Under the pieces are notes generated by a model. It ran no database searches. It was given only the letters and a program-made list of their open reading frames with translations, and was not told where the DNA came from. Below, one piece after another: positions 36,339 to 46,297 of a DNA stretch of 64,000 bases. Made by a program: the position numbers and the translations under genes. Within the stretch, counting starts at the first letter, position 1; each line of letters starts with the position of its first letter. Source of the stretch: Zeaxanthinibacter sp. PT1 (lineage in GTDB: Bacteria > Bacteroidota > Bacteroidia > Flavobacteriales > Flavobacteriaceae). The DNA is taken from positions 310,001 to 374,000 of the forward strand of contig NZ_JAQPCN010000001.1 in NCBI RefSeq assembly GCF_028464225.1, read 5' to 3'.

Positions 36339-37376
36339 TTAGCTCATTTCGCCTCTCAGAGATGTTTCGAATATGGTTTTAAAGGACTTAGCTGAAACCT
36401 TATTTCCCAAGAGGTACATTAATTTGGTGATCGCAGCCTCCGTAGTAATGTCTGCACCGCTAATTATTTGGATTTCCCGGAGGGCCTCGCTGGTCTCATA
36501 TTGCCCCATTAAGACACTTCCCCCGGAACACTGGGTGACATTCACCACTTTTACACCCCTTTCAATGGCTTCTTTAAGCGCGTTGACAAACCAGGATTGG
36601 GTAGGAGCATTACCCGCACCGTATGTTTCCAATACGAGGCCCTTGAGCCCAGGGATATTTAACACGCTCGTCAACACCTCCCTATTAAGACCCGGGAAGA
36701 GTTTCAGGATAGCTACATTGGTATCGAGATCCTTGTGCACTAAAAGGCCTTTTCTCCTGGAACCCCTATAGAGGGCATCGTAATTTACCTTCAGGTGCAC
36801 CCCTGATTCTGCCAGTGGCGGATAATTTAAAGAAGCGAAGGCTTCAAAATGTTCTGCATTGATCTTGGTGGTCCTGTTGCCCCTGTATAATTTGTATTCA
36901 AAATAAAGGCACACCTCCTGTATTACGGGACGCCCTCTTTCCTGCAGGGATGCCACCTGAATTGCAGTAATTAAATTCTCTTTAGCATCCGTACGAAGGT
37001 CTCCTATCGGCAGTTGTGATCCGGTTAGTACAACAGGCTTTTTCAGGTGCTCCAGCATATAGCTTAAGGCAGAGGCGGTATAACTCATGGTGTCGCTACC
37101 ATGCAGCACCACGAAGCCCTCGTACTTCTCGTAGTGTTCCTCGATCAGGCCAGCGATCTTTACCCAATGACCCGGGTCCATATTAGAGGAATCCAGGGGT
37201 TCCTTAAAAGAGACACTGTCTATAGTACAATCTAGCTGGCCAAGTTCGGGGATCTTTTTTTCCAGCTTGTTAAAATTAAAAGCCTTCAGTGCCCCTGTAT
37301 CGTAATCCTTGATCATACCTATAGTACCCCCGGTATAGATCAATAATATTTTTGTCGGACTATTTACCATAACCAT
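36339..37376 (-). CDS. ansA: Type I L-asparaginase (cytoplasmic)
   Basis: Hydrolyses asparagine to aspartate and ammonia. The 345-residue protein has both catalytic triads: the first threonine in IYTGGTIGM near the N terminus and the second in VLHGSDTMSYTASALSYML with GSDT; a Lys/Asp pair follows in GDLRTDAKENL. There is no signal peptide, hence the cytoplasmic type. Two ATG codons are possible, 37376 and 37370. It starts 3 nt after the stop of the TatD gene, indicating co-transcription. Confidence 0.94.
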   Translation of the reverse strand: MVMVNSPTKILLIYTGGTIGMIKDYDTGALKAFNFNKLEKKIPELGQLDCTIDSVSFKEPLDSSNMDPGHWVKIAGLIEEHYEKYEGFVVLHGSDTMSYTASALSYMLEHLKKPVVLTGSQLPIGDLRTDAKENLITAIQVASLQERGRPVIQEVCLYFEYKLYRGNRTTKINAEHFEAFASLNYPPLAESGVHLKVNYDALYRGSRRKGLLVHKDLDTNVAILKLFPGLNREVLTSVLNIPGLKGLVLETYGAGNAPTQSWFVNALKEAIERGVKVVNVTQCSGGSVLMGQYETSEALREIQIISGADITTEAAITKLMYLLGNKVSAKSFKTIFETSLRGEMS

Positions 37377-37379
37377 ATA

Positions 37380-38147
37380 TTATATGCCAAAAACCTCTTT
37401 GGAATTAGCCGTGGTGATCCTGGCTACTTCTTCCTCGCTTATACCGTATACTTCAGCAACTTTCTCAAGCACATTGAGCAGGTAGGCACTTTCGTTTCTC
37501 TTTCCACGGTAGGGCACCGTGGCAAGGTAAGGGGAATCTGTTTCCAGGACAATATGCTGCAGGTCTACTTGATCCAGGAAGGTATCTATTTTACCATTTT
37601 TAAAGGTCACAACCCCACCTATCCCCAATTTCATATTAAAACCGATCGCACGTAGGGCCTGTTCATGAGTACCCGTAAAGCAATGAAAAATGCCCGAAAG
37701 CCCATCGGTCCCTTCTTCGTCTAACACTTCGAAGATCTCGTCAAATGCTTCCCTGCAATGAATAACTATGGGTAAAGCATAATCCTTAGCCGTTTGAATC
37801 TGCCTGGCAAAAGCCTGCTTTTGCTGTTCGATAAAACTTTTATCCCAGTACAGGTCTATCCCTGTTTCCCCGATCGCATACACCTTATGTTCTGCAACTA
37901 CTCGCTGCACCTGCAGTAACTCTTTTTCAAAATCCTCATTAACATGCGTCGGGTGCAAACCTGCCATCAGGAAAATATGTTCCGGGTATTGCTGTTGCAA
38001 TTGTAGCATCCCGGGGACATATGATGAATCGATCGCAGGAAGAAAAAATCGACTTACCCCTGCTTTCATCGCTCGTTCAATTACCTGCCTCCTGTCTTCA
38101 TCAAAAGCTTCGCTATATAAATGGGTATGGGTATCGGTTAAAATCAT
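37380..38147 (-). CDS. TatD-family metal-dependent deoxyribonuclease/hydrolase
   Basis: A 255-residue TIM-barrel amidohydrolase-fold protein. Metal-binding motifs: DTHTHLYSEAF at the N terminus, GETGIDLYWD (Glu), VIHCREAFDE, FHCFTGT, and ETDSPYLATVPYRGKRNES (Asp). TatD proteins are 3'-5' exonucleases or DNases in other bacteria; the cellular role is DNA repair or degradation and is not directly shown here. First gene of TatD-ansA, divergent from the retropepsin-like gene with 42 bp between start codons. Confidence 0.93.
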   Translation of the reverse strand: MILTDTHTHLYSEAFDEDRRQVIERAMKAGVSRFFLPAIDSSYVPGMLQLQQQYPEHIFLMAGLHPTHVNEDFEKELLQVQRVVAEHKVYAIGETGIDLYWDKSFIEQQKQAFARQIQTAKDYALPIVIHCREAFDEIFEVLDEEGTDGLSGIFHCFTGTHEQALRAIGFNMKLGIGGVVTFKNGKIDTFLDQVDLQHIVLETDSPYLATVPYRGKRNESAYLLNVLEKVAEVYGISEEEVARITTANSKEVFGI

Positions 38148-38189
38148 GGAACAAAAATAGGACTATCTTTGACATTAAAAGAAGCTCTT

Positions 38190-38633
38190 ATGCCCAGTCT
38201 TAAAAAGTTTTTAAAATCTAAAAAATATTTGCAGGTACCAATGAAGCTCACCTCCACCAATCACCTGGAGGTGAAGGCAGAGATCAATGGGAACCCCGGC
38301 AGGTTCATCTTAGATACGGGAGCCTCTAGCACCTGCGTGGGTATTGAGCAGGCAGAGCGATTTGAGCTAGTTTCAGAACACTCGGACATCATGGCCGCAG
38401 GAGCTGGTGCCTCTGACCTGGCGACCAGGATATCTGAAAAAAACAGCATCTGTTTAGGAAAATGGAAGGATAGAAAAGCGCAGATTGTAATACTGGATCT
38501 TATGCATGTGAACCAGGCTCTGTTGCTGCATGAAGCTGAGGAAGTAGACGGCATCATCGGGGCCGATTTGCTGGAAACCGGCCGAGCGGTGATCGACTAC
38601 CATAAAAAGATCCTGTACCTTAGGAAAAAGTAA
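38190..38633 (+). CDS. Retropepsin-like aspartic protease (clan AA), single-domain
   Basis: A 147-residue protein with one pepsin-like half: the catalytic motif FILDTGASSTCVG (DTGAS) around residues 42-54, a flap-like segment AAGAGASDLATR, and the second conserved hydrophobic-Gly motif VDGIIGADLLETG. Such proteins act as homodimers with one Asp from each subunit. There is no clear signal peptide; the N terminus is basic (MPSLKKFLKSKKY), so it is probably cytoplasmic. The frame begins at a TTG (38169) which forms part of a TATCTTTG promoter-like box (38164-38171), so the ATG at 38190 is preferred. Natural substrates are unknown. Confidence 0.8.
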   Translation: MPSLKKFLKSKKYLQVPMKLTSTNHLEVKAEINGNPGRFILDTGASSTCVGIEQAERFELVSEHSDIMAAGAGASDLATRISEKNSICLGKWKDRKAQIVILDLMHVNQALLLHEAEEVDGIIGADLLETGRAVIDYHKKILYLRKK

Positions 38634-38751
38634 CTTTGAGATGCTTTCGGCTTGAAAATCAGACCTTTCGTCGAACTTTTTCTATATTTCATCAAAACAT
38701 CATCGGTCTTTTTTAAATTCACTACAAGCCTCCACAACCAAACCACAACCG

Positions 38752-40086
38752 ATGAAATTACTAAGACCGATACTGAGCGGTCTGTTGGTATTTACCGCAA
38801 TCAGCTGTCAGATAGACTCTGACCTCCAGACTCTTAGTCCTTCCGATGAATTAGCCGGGCAGATCCGGCAACAGTTTGGAGCCATAAATACTTTGAGAAT
38901 GCCGGATAGCGACGACTTCGGCAGGATCCCGGCTGATCCCAATAATCCTTTGAGCGCTGAAAAAGTGCGCCTGGGCCAATTCTTATTTCACGAAACGGGA
39001 ATAGCGCAAAACCCAAAGCAAGAGATCGGAAGAGGGACATATTCCTGTGCAAGCTGTCATAACGCAGGGGCGGCGATGCAAAGCGGAAGGTTGCAAGGTA
39101 TCGCAGAAGGAGGTGAAGGTTTCGGGATCAGCGGAGAAGCAAGAAGGATGTCCTCAGCTTACGACGCGACCAATGTAGATGTGCAGCCTATACGCGTACC
39201 TTCTGTATTAAATTCGGCCTACCAGGAAGTAGTTCTGTGGAATGGTCAATTCGGCTCCTTCGGCCCTAACAGCGATACCCAAAGCCAGTGGACCGCCGGC
39301 ACGGTTAAGGAAACCAATCATTTAGGATTCCAGGGCCTGGAAATACAAGCCATAGCCGGGCTTGGCATGCACCGCATGTTGATTAATGACACCCTGATAA
39401 AAGAAAGTCCATACCAGGCTCTTTTTGATGAGGCTTTCCCCGAAGTTGATCCCGGCCAGAGATACAGTAGTTTTACGGGTGGACTGGCCATTGCTGCCTA
39501 TGTGAGAACACTACTTGCCAACCGCTCCCCATTCCAGCAGTGGCTGAAGGGTACTGATGAGGCGATGACGGAAGAAGAGATAAGAGGCGGCATATTATTT
39601 TTCGGTAAAGCAAGATGTTATCAATGTCACAGTGGCCCCGGTCTTAATGGCATGGGATTCCACGCCCTGGGTATGAAAGATCTGGATAATGGCGCAATGA
39701 TCGGAAGTGTAGATGAAGCAACACGGAAAGGAAGGGGTGGCTTTACCGGCCGACCCGGAGATGATTATGCTTTCAAGACCCCGACACTTTACAACCTGAA
39801 AGATGTAAACCATTTAGGGCACGGCGGAAGTTTCAGCAGCATCCGGGAAGTGATCTCTTATAAGAATAACGCTACCCCTGAGAACGAACAGGTCCCGGGA
39901 GATTACATCTCTGCCGACTTTAAACCGCTTAATCTCTCTGAACAGGAAATCGACCAACTGGAACAATTTATTTCTGAAGCATTGTACGACCCAGACATCC
40001 AGCGCTACATTCCTGTCAGCACTCCGTTTAACAGCTGCTTCCCGAATGCAGATCCACAATCCAGGATAGACCTGGGATGTGATTGA
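38752..40086 (+). CDS. Diheme cytochrome-c peroxidase/MauG-family lipoprotein (copy 1)
   Basis: A 444-residue protein with a lipoprotein signal (LLVFTAISCQ, Cys near 19). Two c-type heme sites are present: CASCH near residue 99 and CYQCHSGPGLNGMGFHALGM near 290, giving the two-domain peroxidase architecture. The MauG/CCP family reduces hydrogen peroxide or oxidises protein substrates. GQFLFHETG and GHGGSFSSIREVISYKNN are typical of the Bacteroidota subgroup. The C terminus ends SCFPNADPQSRIDLGCD, the same as in the neighbouring copy. It lies in the periplasm, anchored to a membrane. Confidence 0.9.
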   Translation: MKLLRPILSGLLVFTAISCQIDSDLQTLSPSDELAGQIRQQFGAINTLRMPDSDDFGRIPADPNNPLSAEKVRLGQFLFHETGIAQNPKQEIGRGTYSCASCHNAGAAMQSGRLQGIAEGGEGFGISGEARRMSSAYDATNVDVQPIRVPSVLNSAYQEVVLWNGQFGSFGPNSDTQSQWTAGTVKETNHLGFQGLEIQAIAGLGMHRMLINDTLIKESPYQALFDEAFPEVDPGQRYSSFTGGLAIAAYVRTLLANRSPFQQWLKGTDEAMTEEEIRGGILFFGKARCYQCHSGPGLNGMGFHALGMKDLDNGAMIGSVDEATRKGRGGFTGRPGDDYAFKTPTLYNLKDVNHLGHGGSFSSIREVISYKNNATPENEQVPGDYISADFKPLNLSEQEIDQLEQFISEALYDPDIQRYIPVSTPFNSCFPNADPQSRIDLGCD

Positions 40087-40234
40087 CGAATCATCTTAAT
40101 GGGAAGCAGAACAACTTTTTACCTTATAGACCGTTCCTGTATATCTAAATAAATATTGCTATTCCACCTACCTTTTATTCACTTTTTTAAATTTGCCAGG
40201 TTTTCCTGAGAACTACCGGTAATCCTATTTGCAT

Positions 40235-41578
40235 ATGTCACATCTTAAATCTGTATATTTCCTCTTTACCTGTTGTATCGCTTTTCTATTCATCAGCTGT
40301 GGCCCGGATGAGGAAATCTCCAATCTTGATCCCCATTTTAGCCTGGATGTTCAGTTAGAATATTTGTACGGTGACAGTCGGGCCCTGATCATCCCCGACA
40401 GTGAAGACCTTTCCTCTATCCCTTTTGACCCAAAGAACCAATTGACAGAAGAAAAAGTATTGCTCGGCAAATTCCTGTTCCATGAAACCGGACTGGCTGT
40501 AGTTCCTAAAACTGAAGCCGGCAGGGGAACATATTCCTGTGCCACTTGTCATCATACAGCTGCAGGATTCCAGAGTGGGATCTTACAGGGTCTGGGTGAA
40601 GGCGGATCCGGATTTGGCATGATGGGAGAAGGCCGGCTCCTGGGAGAAGGCTATGACAAAACCAATACCGATATGCAACCCATCAAATCACCAACTATCG
40701 TGAATACCGCCTACCAGGAAGTAATGCTCTGGAACGGGCAATTCGGAGCTTTGGGCATAAATAAAGGAACAGAAAACCAATGGAGCGCAGGGACCCCCAA
40801 AGAAACTAACCATCTCGGGTTTTCCGGTTTGGAAATCCAGGCCATTGCAGGTCTCGGAGTTCACAGGATGGACTGCCAGCCAGAAATGATCACCCAAAGC
40901 AATTATAAGACCTATTTTGATCAAGCTTTTCCCAATGTACCACAGCATGAGCGATATACCAAGATCAATGCAGGTTTGGCAATTGCAGCTTATGAGCGCA
41001 CTGTTCTGAGCAATGAAGCCCCTTTCCAGTTTTGGTTGAAGGGTGACCGGGGAGCTATGACAGATGAACAAACCGAGGGAGCGCTTCTATTTTTCGGCAA
41101 AGCCCGGTGTTATGAATGTCATGACGGTCCCGGACTCAATGGAATGGGATTTCACGCCCTTGGCATGAAAGACCTGGATCACACCAGCATTCTCGGGGAA
41201 GTAGATGAAAACACCAGGAAAGGTCGTGGTGGTTTTACCGCGAGGCAGGAAGATGATTACAAGTTCAAGACCCCTACACTGTACAATCTTAAGTCTGCGA
41301 GTCACCTAGGTCATGGCGGAAGCTTTTCCACGATCAGGGAGGTCATTGAATATAAGAACAATGGCGTGCCCGAAAACCATGAGGTACCGGTTTCTAAAAT
41401 TTCATCAAAGTTTAGACCTCTGGGTTTGAGCACTATAGAAATTGATCAGCTCGAAGCGTTTGTAAAGGAAGCTCTATTTGACCCCAACCTTCAGCGCTAC
41501 ACTCCGGAATCTACCCCTATGAACAGCTGCTTCCCGAATGCAGATCCGCAATCCAGGATAGACCTGGGATGTGATTAA
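40235..41578 (+). CDS. Diheme cytochrome-c peroxidase/MauG-family lipoprotein (copy 2)
   Basis: Paralogue of the preceding gene, 447 residues from ATG 40235 (an upstream TTG in frame at 40229 is less likely). Signal with lipobox CIAFLFISCGPDEE. Heme sites are CATCHH near 105 and CYECHDGPGLNGMGFHALGM near 290. Similarity to copy 1 extends from the first heme to the C terminus, which is identical over the last 17 residues (SCFPNADPQSRIDLGCD). The N-terminal 50 residues differ. A TAAATTTG box at 40188-40195 suggests separate transcription, and a strong terminator follows. A tandem duplication within the lineage is the simplest origin. Confidence 0.9.
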   Translation: MSHLKSVYFLFTCCIAFLFISCGPDEEISNLDPHFSLDVQLEYLYGDSRALIIPDSEDLSSIPFDPKNQLTEEKVLLGKFLFHETGLAVVPKTEAGRGTYSCATCHHTAAGFQSGILQGLGEGGSGFGMMGEGRLLGEGYDKTNTDMQPIKSPTIVNTAYQEVMLWNGQFGALGINKGTENQWSAGTPKETNHLGFSGLEIQAIAGLGVHRMDCQPEMITQSNYKTYFDQAFPNVPQHERYTKINAGLAIAAYERTVLSNEAPFQFWLKGDRGAMTDEQTEGALLFFGKARCYECHDGPGLNGMGFHALGMKDLDHTSILGEVDENTRKGRGGFTARQEDDYKFKTPTLYNLKSASHLGHGGSFSTIREVIEYKNNGVPENHEVPVSKISSKFRPLGLSTIEIDQLEAFVKEALFDPNLQRYTPESTPMNSCFPNADPQSRIDLGCD

Positions 41579-41601
41579 CAAGAAATTACCGAGTATTCCC
41601 T

Positions 41602-41635
41602 AAAAAAAAAGCTACCGTTTTCGCGGTAGCTTTTT
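41602..41635. terminator. Bidirectional terminator after the diheme genes and sucB
   Basis: Stem AAAAGCTACCG/CGGTAGCTTTT with loop TTTTCG, flanked by an A tract on the left and a T tract on the right. It lies between two convergent genes and can serve both. Confidence 0.9.
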
Positions 41636-41655
41636 ACTTCTGGTCACATATATTT

Positions 41656-42927
41656 TTATAGTTCCAGCGCTTTTTTCACGTTACCATCCATCAATAATTC
41701 TGTCGGGTCTTCCAGGGCCTCCTTAATGGCTACCAGGAATCCTACAGATTCTTTCCCATCGATGATTCTGTGATCATATGACAATGCTACGTACATAATC
41801 GGAGCAATGGCAATTGCACCATCGCGGACGATTGGTCGCTCTACGATATTGTGCATCCCCAGGATTCCGCTTTGAGGTGGATTGATAATAGGAGTTGACA
41901 GCATTGAACCAAATACTCCACCGTTAGAAATTGTAAAAGTTCCACCGGTCATCTCATCTACTGTAATCTGCCCATCCCTTGCTCTTATAGCCAGGCGTTT
42001 AACTTCGGCCTCAATTCCGCGGAAACTAAGGTTTTCGGCATTCCTGATAATAGGAACCATAAGGCCCTTAGGCCCTGATACTGCAATACTGATATCACAG
42101 AAATCATAAGTTATCATCTCTTTGCCGTCTATCATAGAGTTCACGGCGGGGTACATCTGCAATGCGCGTATTACCGCCTTGGTAAAGAATGACATAAAGC
42201 CGAGACCAACCCCGTGTTTTTCCTTGAATTGCTCTTTATACTCGTTCCTCAATTCGAAGATAGCAGACATATCTACTTCGTTAAAGGTGGTAAGCATTGC
42301 GGTCTCGTTCTTCGCAGAAACAAGACGTTCCGCAACCTTCCTTCTGAGCATAGAGAGTTTAGTGCGCGACTCACCACGGCTTCCACCGCTTGGAGAACCC
42401 ATAGATGGAACAGCCTGTTCAGCATCTTCCTTGGTGACACGACCATCTCTGCCTGTACCTTTTACCGATGAAGCGGCAAGTCCTTTTTCTTCCAGGATCT
42501 TACGTGCAGCCGGAGAAGCCACCCCAGACGCATAGGTTTCCTTGGTATCGGCAGGTTGAGGAGCTTTTGCATCCTTGTCGGTTCCTGCTTCTTTCTGCTG
42601 TTTAGCCAGGTCTTTTTCCGCATCACTACCCGATCCTTCATCGCCTCCTGATGCGGTATCCGCACCTTTACTGGCGCCTTCAGGTTTGTCGGCACTGGTA
42701 TCGATAAGACAGACTACTTCCCCTACTCCAACAGCATCCCCTACCTCAGCTTTAAGGGTAATAACACCACTCTCCTCGGCAGGTAATTCTAGTGTAGCTT
42801 TATCAGAATCAACTTCTGCGATGGCCTGGTCCTTCTCTACATAATCCCCGTCTTTCACCAACCATTCCGCTATTTCTACTTCGGTAATAGATTCCCCGGG
42901 TGAGGGGACCTTCATTTCTAATATCAT
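41656..42927 (-). CDS. sucB: 2-oxoglutarate dehydrogenase E2 (dihydrolipoyl succinyltransferase)
   Basis: E2 component of the 2-oxoglutarate dehydrogenase complex in the TCA cycle; 423 residues. An N-terminal lipoyl domain (lipoylated Lys in [16 protein letters not shown]), an acidic Ala/Gly/Asp-rich linker, a peripheral subunit-binding domain ([31 protein letters not shown]) and the catalytic domain with the YDHRIIDG active-site His are all present. It follows sucA by 6 nt. The E3 lipoamide dehydrogenase is not in this window. Confidence 0.97.
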   Translation of the reverse strand: MILEMKVPSPGESITEVEIAEWLVKDGDYVEKDQAIAEVDSDKATLELPAEESGVITLKAEVGDAVGVGEVVCLIDTSADKPEGASKGADTASGGDEGSGSDAEKDLAKQQKEAGTDKDAKAPQPADTKETYASGVASPAARKILEEKGLAASSVKGTGRDGRVTKEDAEQAVPSMGSPSGGSRGESRTKLSMLRRKVAERLVSAKNETAMLTTFNEVDMSAIFELRNEYKEQFKEKHGVGLGFMSFFTKAVIRALQMYPAVNSMIDGKEMITYDFCDISIAVSGPKGLMVPIIRNAENLSFRGIEAEVKRLAIRARDGQITVDEMTGGTFTISNGGVFGSMLSTPIINPPQSGILGMHNIVERPIVRDGAIAIAPIMYVALSYDHRIIDGKESVGFLVAIKEALEDPTELLMDGNVKKALEL

Positions 42928-42933
42928 GCTGTG

Positions 42934-45750
42934 TTAATTTGTTGTACTGGTTCTTGATATGTTAGACCGCAAATTGTCCTTGCTCTTGTCAAATACGTAA
43001 TCTATAACTTGTTGATGCCGCATTTTTGATCGAACAGCGCTTCCCGCGGCAGGTGAAGCGTACATTCTCCTGGAGGCAACCCTCAGCTTATGGGCATCTT
43101 CAAAATGCATCATCATATGACTCCATGCACCCATATTTCTCGGTTCTTCCTGTGCCCAAACCAGGTCATCTGCATTAGTGTATTTTTCCATGATCTTCTT
43201 CATCTGTTCTGTTGGAAGCGGGAACAGTTGCTCAATTCTAACCAAAGCCACATCTTCTCTCCCGTGTTCCTCGCGAGCTGCCAGGAGATCATAATAGAAT
43301 TTCCCGGTACAAAACACAAGCGATTTTACCTTAGAAACATCAGCTGAGGAATCGTCTATGACTTCCTGGAACTGACCATCGACAAGTTCTTCTACCGTGG
43401 ACACGGCTTTTGGATGACGCAACAAACTTTTGGGTGTGAATATGATCAACGGTTTCCGGTAATTCACCATCATTTGCCTCCTCAGTAAATGAAAGAGGTT
43501 AGCCGGTGTGGTACAATCGGCAACGAACATGTTATCCCTGGCACATAGCTGGAGATAACGCTCCATACGGGCCGAAGAATGTTCTGCTCCCTGTCCTTCA
43601 TACCCGTGGGGCAGGAACATGACAAGGCCGTTCTGTAATTTCCATTTGTCCTCTGCGGCAGATATGTACTGATCTATCATGATCTGGGCCCCGTTACTGA
43701 AGTCACCAAACTGGGCTTCCCAAATGGTCAGGGTGTTAGGGCTGGCCATGGCATAACCATAGTCAAAACCGACAACTCCGTATTCCGATAAGAGGGAATT
43801 GTAAATCTGGAACTTGCCCTGGTCCTCAGAAATATGGTTGAGCAGCATTACTTCCTCTTCACTCTCCTCTACTTTCATAACTGCGTGGCGGTGAGAGAAG
43901 GTTCCCCTTTCCACATCCTGTCCGGACATGCGAACTCCATAGCCTGAATCCAGAAGCGTTCCATAGGCTAGTAATTCACCCATAGCCCAGTCTAAAGAAT
44001 TCTTTTCGAAATACATATTCTTCCGGTCCTTGACCAGTTTCTCTACTTTCCTCAGGAATTTTTTCCCTTTAGGAAGTTCGGTGATGGTCTTGGCAATTTT
44101 GTCCAGTTGCTTCCTGTCACAGCTGGTATCTACCTTTTCCATCATTTCCCATTCGCGTACATCATCAAATCCGCTCCATTCGTCAGCCATGAATGGAGTG
44201 ATCTCTGTTTTATCTATTTTCCTGGAATCCTCCAGGTCTTCTTCGAGACTGGCTTTATACTCCTGTTCCAGCTTAGCGACATACCCATCGTCTATGACAC
44301 CTTCTTCTATCAGCTTTTTAGCATATATATCCCTCGGGTTTTCATGCTGAGCGATGGCTTTATAAAGTTTTGGCTGGGTAAACCTGGGTTCATCCCCTTC
44401 ATTGTGGCCGTACTTCCGGTACCCTAGTAGATCCAGGAAAATATCGCGTTTAAATCGCATACGGTATTCCAGTGCAAAGATCGCTGCATGTACCACAGCT
44501 TCTGCATCATCCGCATTTATGTGTAATACAGGGCTTAGGGTAACCTTAGCCACATCCGTACAATATGTAGAAGTACGAGCATCGAGGTAATTTGTTGTAA
44601 ATCCGATCTGGTTATTTACAACAATATGTATAGTTCCGTTTGTTTTATAACCGTCCAGGTTTGCCATCTGCACTACCTCGTATACAATCCCCTGACCGGC
44701 AATGGCGGCATCCCCATGTACTACGATCGGCAGTACTTTTGAAAAATCATCCGGGTAGTGTACATCCTGCTTTGCCCTGGTAATCCCTTCTACCACTGCA
44801 CCTACAGTTTCCAGGTGGGAAGGATTAGGCGCAATATTCATATTGATCTGGCTACCGGAATCCGTTTCGCGCAGGGAGGTCCATCCAAGGTGGTATTTTA
44901 CATCGCCGTCAAAAATTTCCTGTTCGTAATCTTTTCCATCAAATTCGCTAAAAATATCTTTAGCAGATTTTCCGAAAATATTGGTCAGCACATTGAGTCG
45001 TCCCCGGTGTGCCATCCCCATGACAAACTGCTTTACCCCCATCCCGGCCGCATGCTCTACGATAGCGTCCAGTGCAGGTATCAATGATTCATTCCCCTCT
45101 AAAGAGAAACGTTTCTGACCCACATATTTAGTGTGAAGAAAGGCTTCAAAAGAAACGGCCTCATTCAATTTTTTCAGGATCTGCTTTTTCTTTTCAGGAG
45201 TAAACCTTGGGTGGTTGTCATTGACGTTCAACTGCTCCTGAATCCATTTTACTCGTTCGGGGTTCCGGATATACATATACTCTACCCCGATAGCATCACA
45301 GTAGATATTCTGTAGATGCCCTACAATTTCTTTGAGGGTGTTCTTCCCGATACCGATAATTTCGCCTGCACTGAACTCCGTATCGAGATCTGCTTGTGAA
45401 AGACCAAAGTTATCTAAATCAAGTGTAGGTGAATATTTACGTCGCTCCCGAACGGGATTGGTCCTGGTGAACAGGTGCCCCCTACTCCGGTATCCATCGA
45501 TCAAACGAATTACCTGGAATTCTTTTTGCAGTGATTCCGGCATAGCAACCTCCTGGCCGTTCCCTAAAACGGCGGTTCCAGAGGCAGTATCTATACCTAC
45601 TTCGTCCAATGCACTTTCCATACCAAAATCGAATCCCTGGAAGAAAGCACGCCAACTTGGCTCTACACTATCCGGATTCACTAAGTATTTATCGTATAAA
45701 TCTGCAAAGAAGGAAGTATGTGCAGTATTTAAAAAAGAATATTTATCCAT
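42934..45750 (-). CDS. sucA: 2-oxoglutarate dehydrogenase E1 component
   Basis: Thiamine-diphosphate-dependent E1, 938 residues, decarboxylating 2-oxoglutarate and passing succinyl to the lipoyl group of SucB. Visible segments: N-terminal E2-binding helix SFLNTAHTSFFADLYDKYL, FVMGMAHRGRLNVLTNI, HVGDAAIAGQG-like VHGDAAIAGQG, NNQIGFTT of the ThDP site, GYRKYGHNEGDEPRFTQP, and the pyrimidine-domain GQDVERGTFSHRHAV. A TATTTTTG promoter box lies at plus 45789-45796, 39 nt upstream of the ATG. Confidence 0.98.
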   Translation of the reverse strand: MDKYSFLNTAHTSFFADLYDKYLVNPDSVEPSWRAFFQGFDFGMESALDEVGIDTASGTAVLGNGQEVAMPESLQKEFQVIRLIDGYRSRGHLFTRTNPVRERRKYSPTLDLDNFGLSQADLDTEFSAGEIIGIGKNTLKEIVGHLQNIYCDAIGVEYMYIRNPERVKWIQEQLNVNDNHPRFTPEKKKQILKKLNEAVSFEAFLHTKYVGQKRFSLEGNESLIPALDAIVEHAAGMGVKQFVMGMAHRGRLNVLTNIFGKSAKDIFSEFDGKDYEQEIFDGDVKYHLGWTSLRETDSGSQINMNIAPNPSHLETVGAVVEGITRAKQDVHYPDDFSKVLPIVVHGDAAIAGQGIVYEVVQMANLDGYKTNGTIHIVVNNQIGFTTNYLDARTSTYCTDVAKVTLSPVLHINADDAEAVVHAAIFALEYRMRFKRDIFLDLLGYRKYGHNEGDEPRFTQPKLYKAIAQHENPRDIYAKKLIEEGVIDDGYVAKLEQEYKASLEEDLEDSRKIDKTEITPFMADEWSGFDDVREWEMMEKVDTSCDRKQLDKIAKTITELPKGKKFLRKVEKLVKDRKNMYFEKNSLDWAMGELLAYGTLLDSGYGVRMSGQDVERGTFSHRHAVMKVEESEEEVMLLNHISEDQGKFQIYNSLLSEYGVVGFDYGYAMASPNTLTIWEAQFGDFSNGAQIMIDQYISAAEDKWKLQNGLVMFLPHGYEGQGAEHSSARMERYLQLCARDNMFVADCTTPANLFHLLRRQMMVNYRKPLIIFTPKSLLRHPKAVSTVEELVDGQFQEVIDDSSADVSKVKSLVFCTGKFYYDLLAAREEHGREDVALVRIEQLFPLPTEQMKKIMEKYTNADDLVWAQEEPRNMGAWSHMMMHFEDAHKLRVASRRMYASPAAGSAVRSKMRHQQVIDYVFDKSKDNLRSNISRTSTTN

Positions 45751-45917
45751 GAAAGCTGTCGCTGATGTTTCTAAACTGAATATTAGATCAAAAATACAAC
45801 ATTTAATACATTCCGAAATATGTGTCTAACTGAATCTTAACAAAATCAAGAGGGATTGATATTTTTCGCTTAGAATTACCGGTAAAAAAGGGTTGTGCGA
45901 ATAAAAAACACCGGAGA

Positions 45918-46274
45918 TCAGTCGCTCATTTGCGATCGCAGCCACACTTTTTGCCATTCTCGTTTTAAAACCAGGTAGGTGACCTCACGGGATACCTCTA
46001 CAGCGTCTGATGCCCTGATCTCTTTTACCGCTTTTTCCGGTACGTCGATAACATATAACAAATTCAGGTAATCAGCGAATTTCTCCAATAGCAGCACGTA
46101 GATCTTTTCATGAATTGCCGTGGCCAAGGCGGCAGCATCCTGGTCCTCACTCAACGGTAATGAAACATTAGCCCGTTCAAAATCTTTCCGCAACTGGGCC
46201 ACGGTCTTACCATAGAGACTATGCGAAGCTGCATTCTTGAGCAATGCGATGGAACGGCTATTAGGTTCACTCAT
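45918..46274 (-). CDS. Conserved hypothetical protein, 118 residues
   Basis: I do not recognise a named family. The protein is soluble, helical and moderately charged: SIALLKNAASHSLYGKTVAQLRKDFERANVS, then IHEKIYVLLLEKFADYLNLLYVIDVPEKAV, then REVTYLVLKREWQKVWLRSQ. It has no signal peptide, no membrane helix and no cysteine. It starts 24 nt after the stop of the amidohydrolase gene on the same strand, so it is probably the end of that transcript. Coding is likely because of normal codon composition and a plausible amphipathic helical sequence. Confidence 0.6.
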   Translation of the reverse strand: MSEPNSRSIALLKNAASHSLYGKTVAQLRKDFERANVSLPLSEDQDAAALATAIHEKIYVLLLEKFADYLNLLYVIDVPEKAVKEIRASDAVEVSREVTYLVLKREWQKVWLRSQMSD

Positions 46275-46297
46275 GGTTCAGGCAGCGTAATCCGGGT

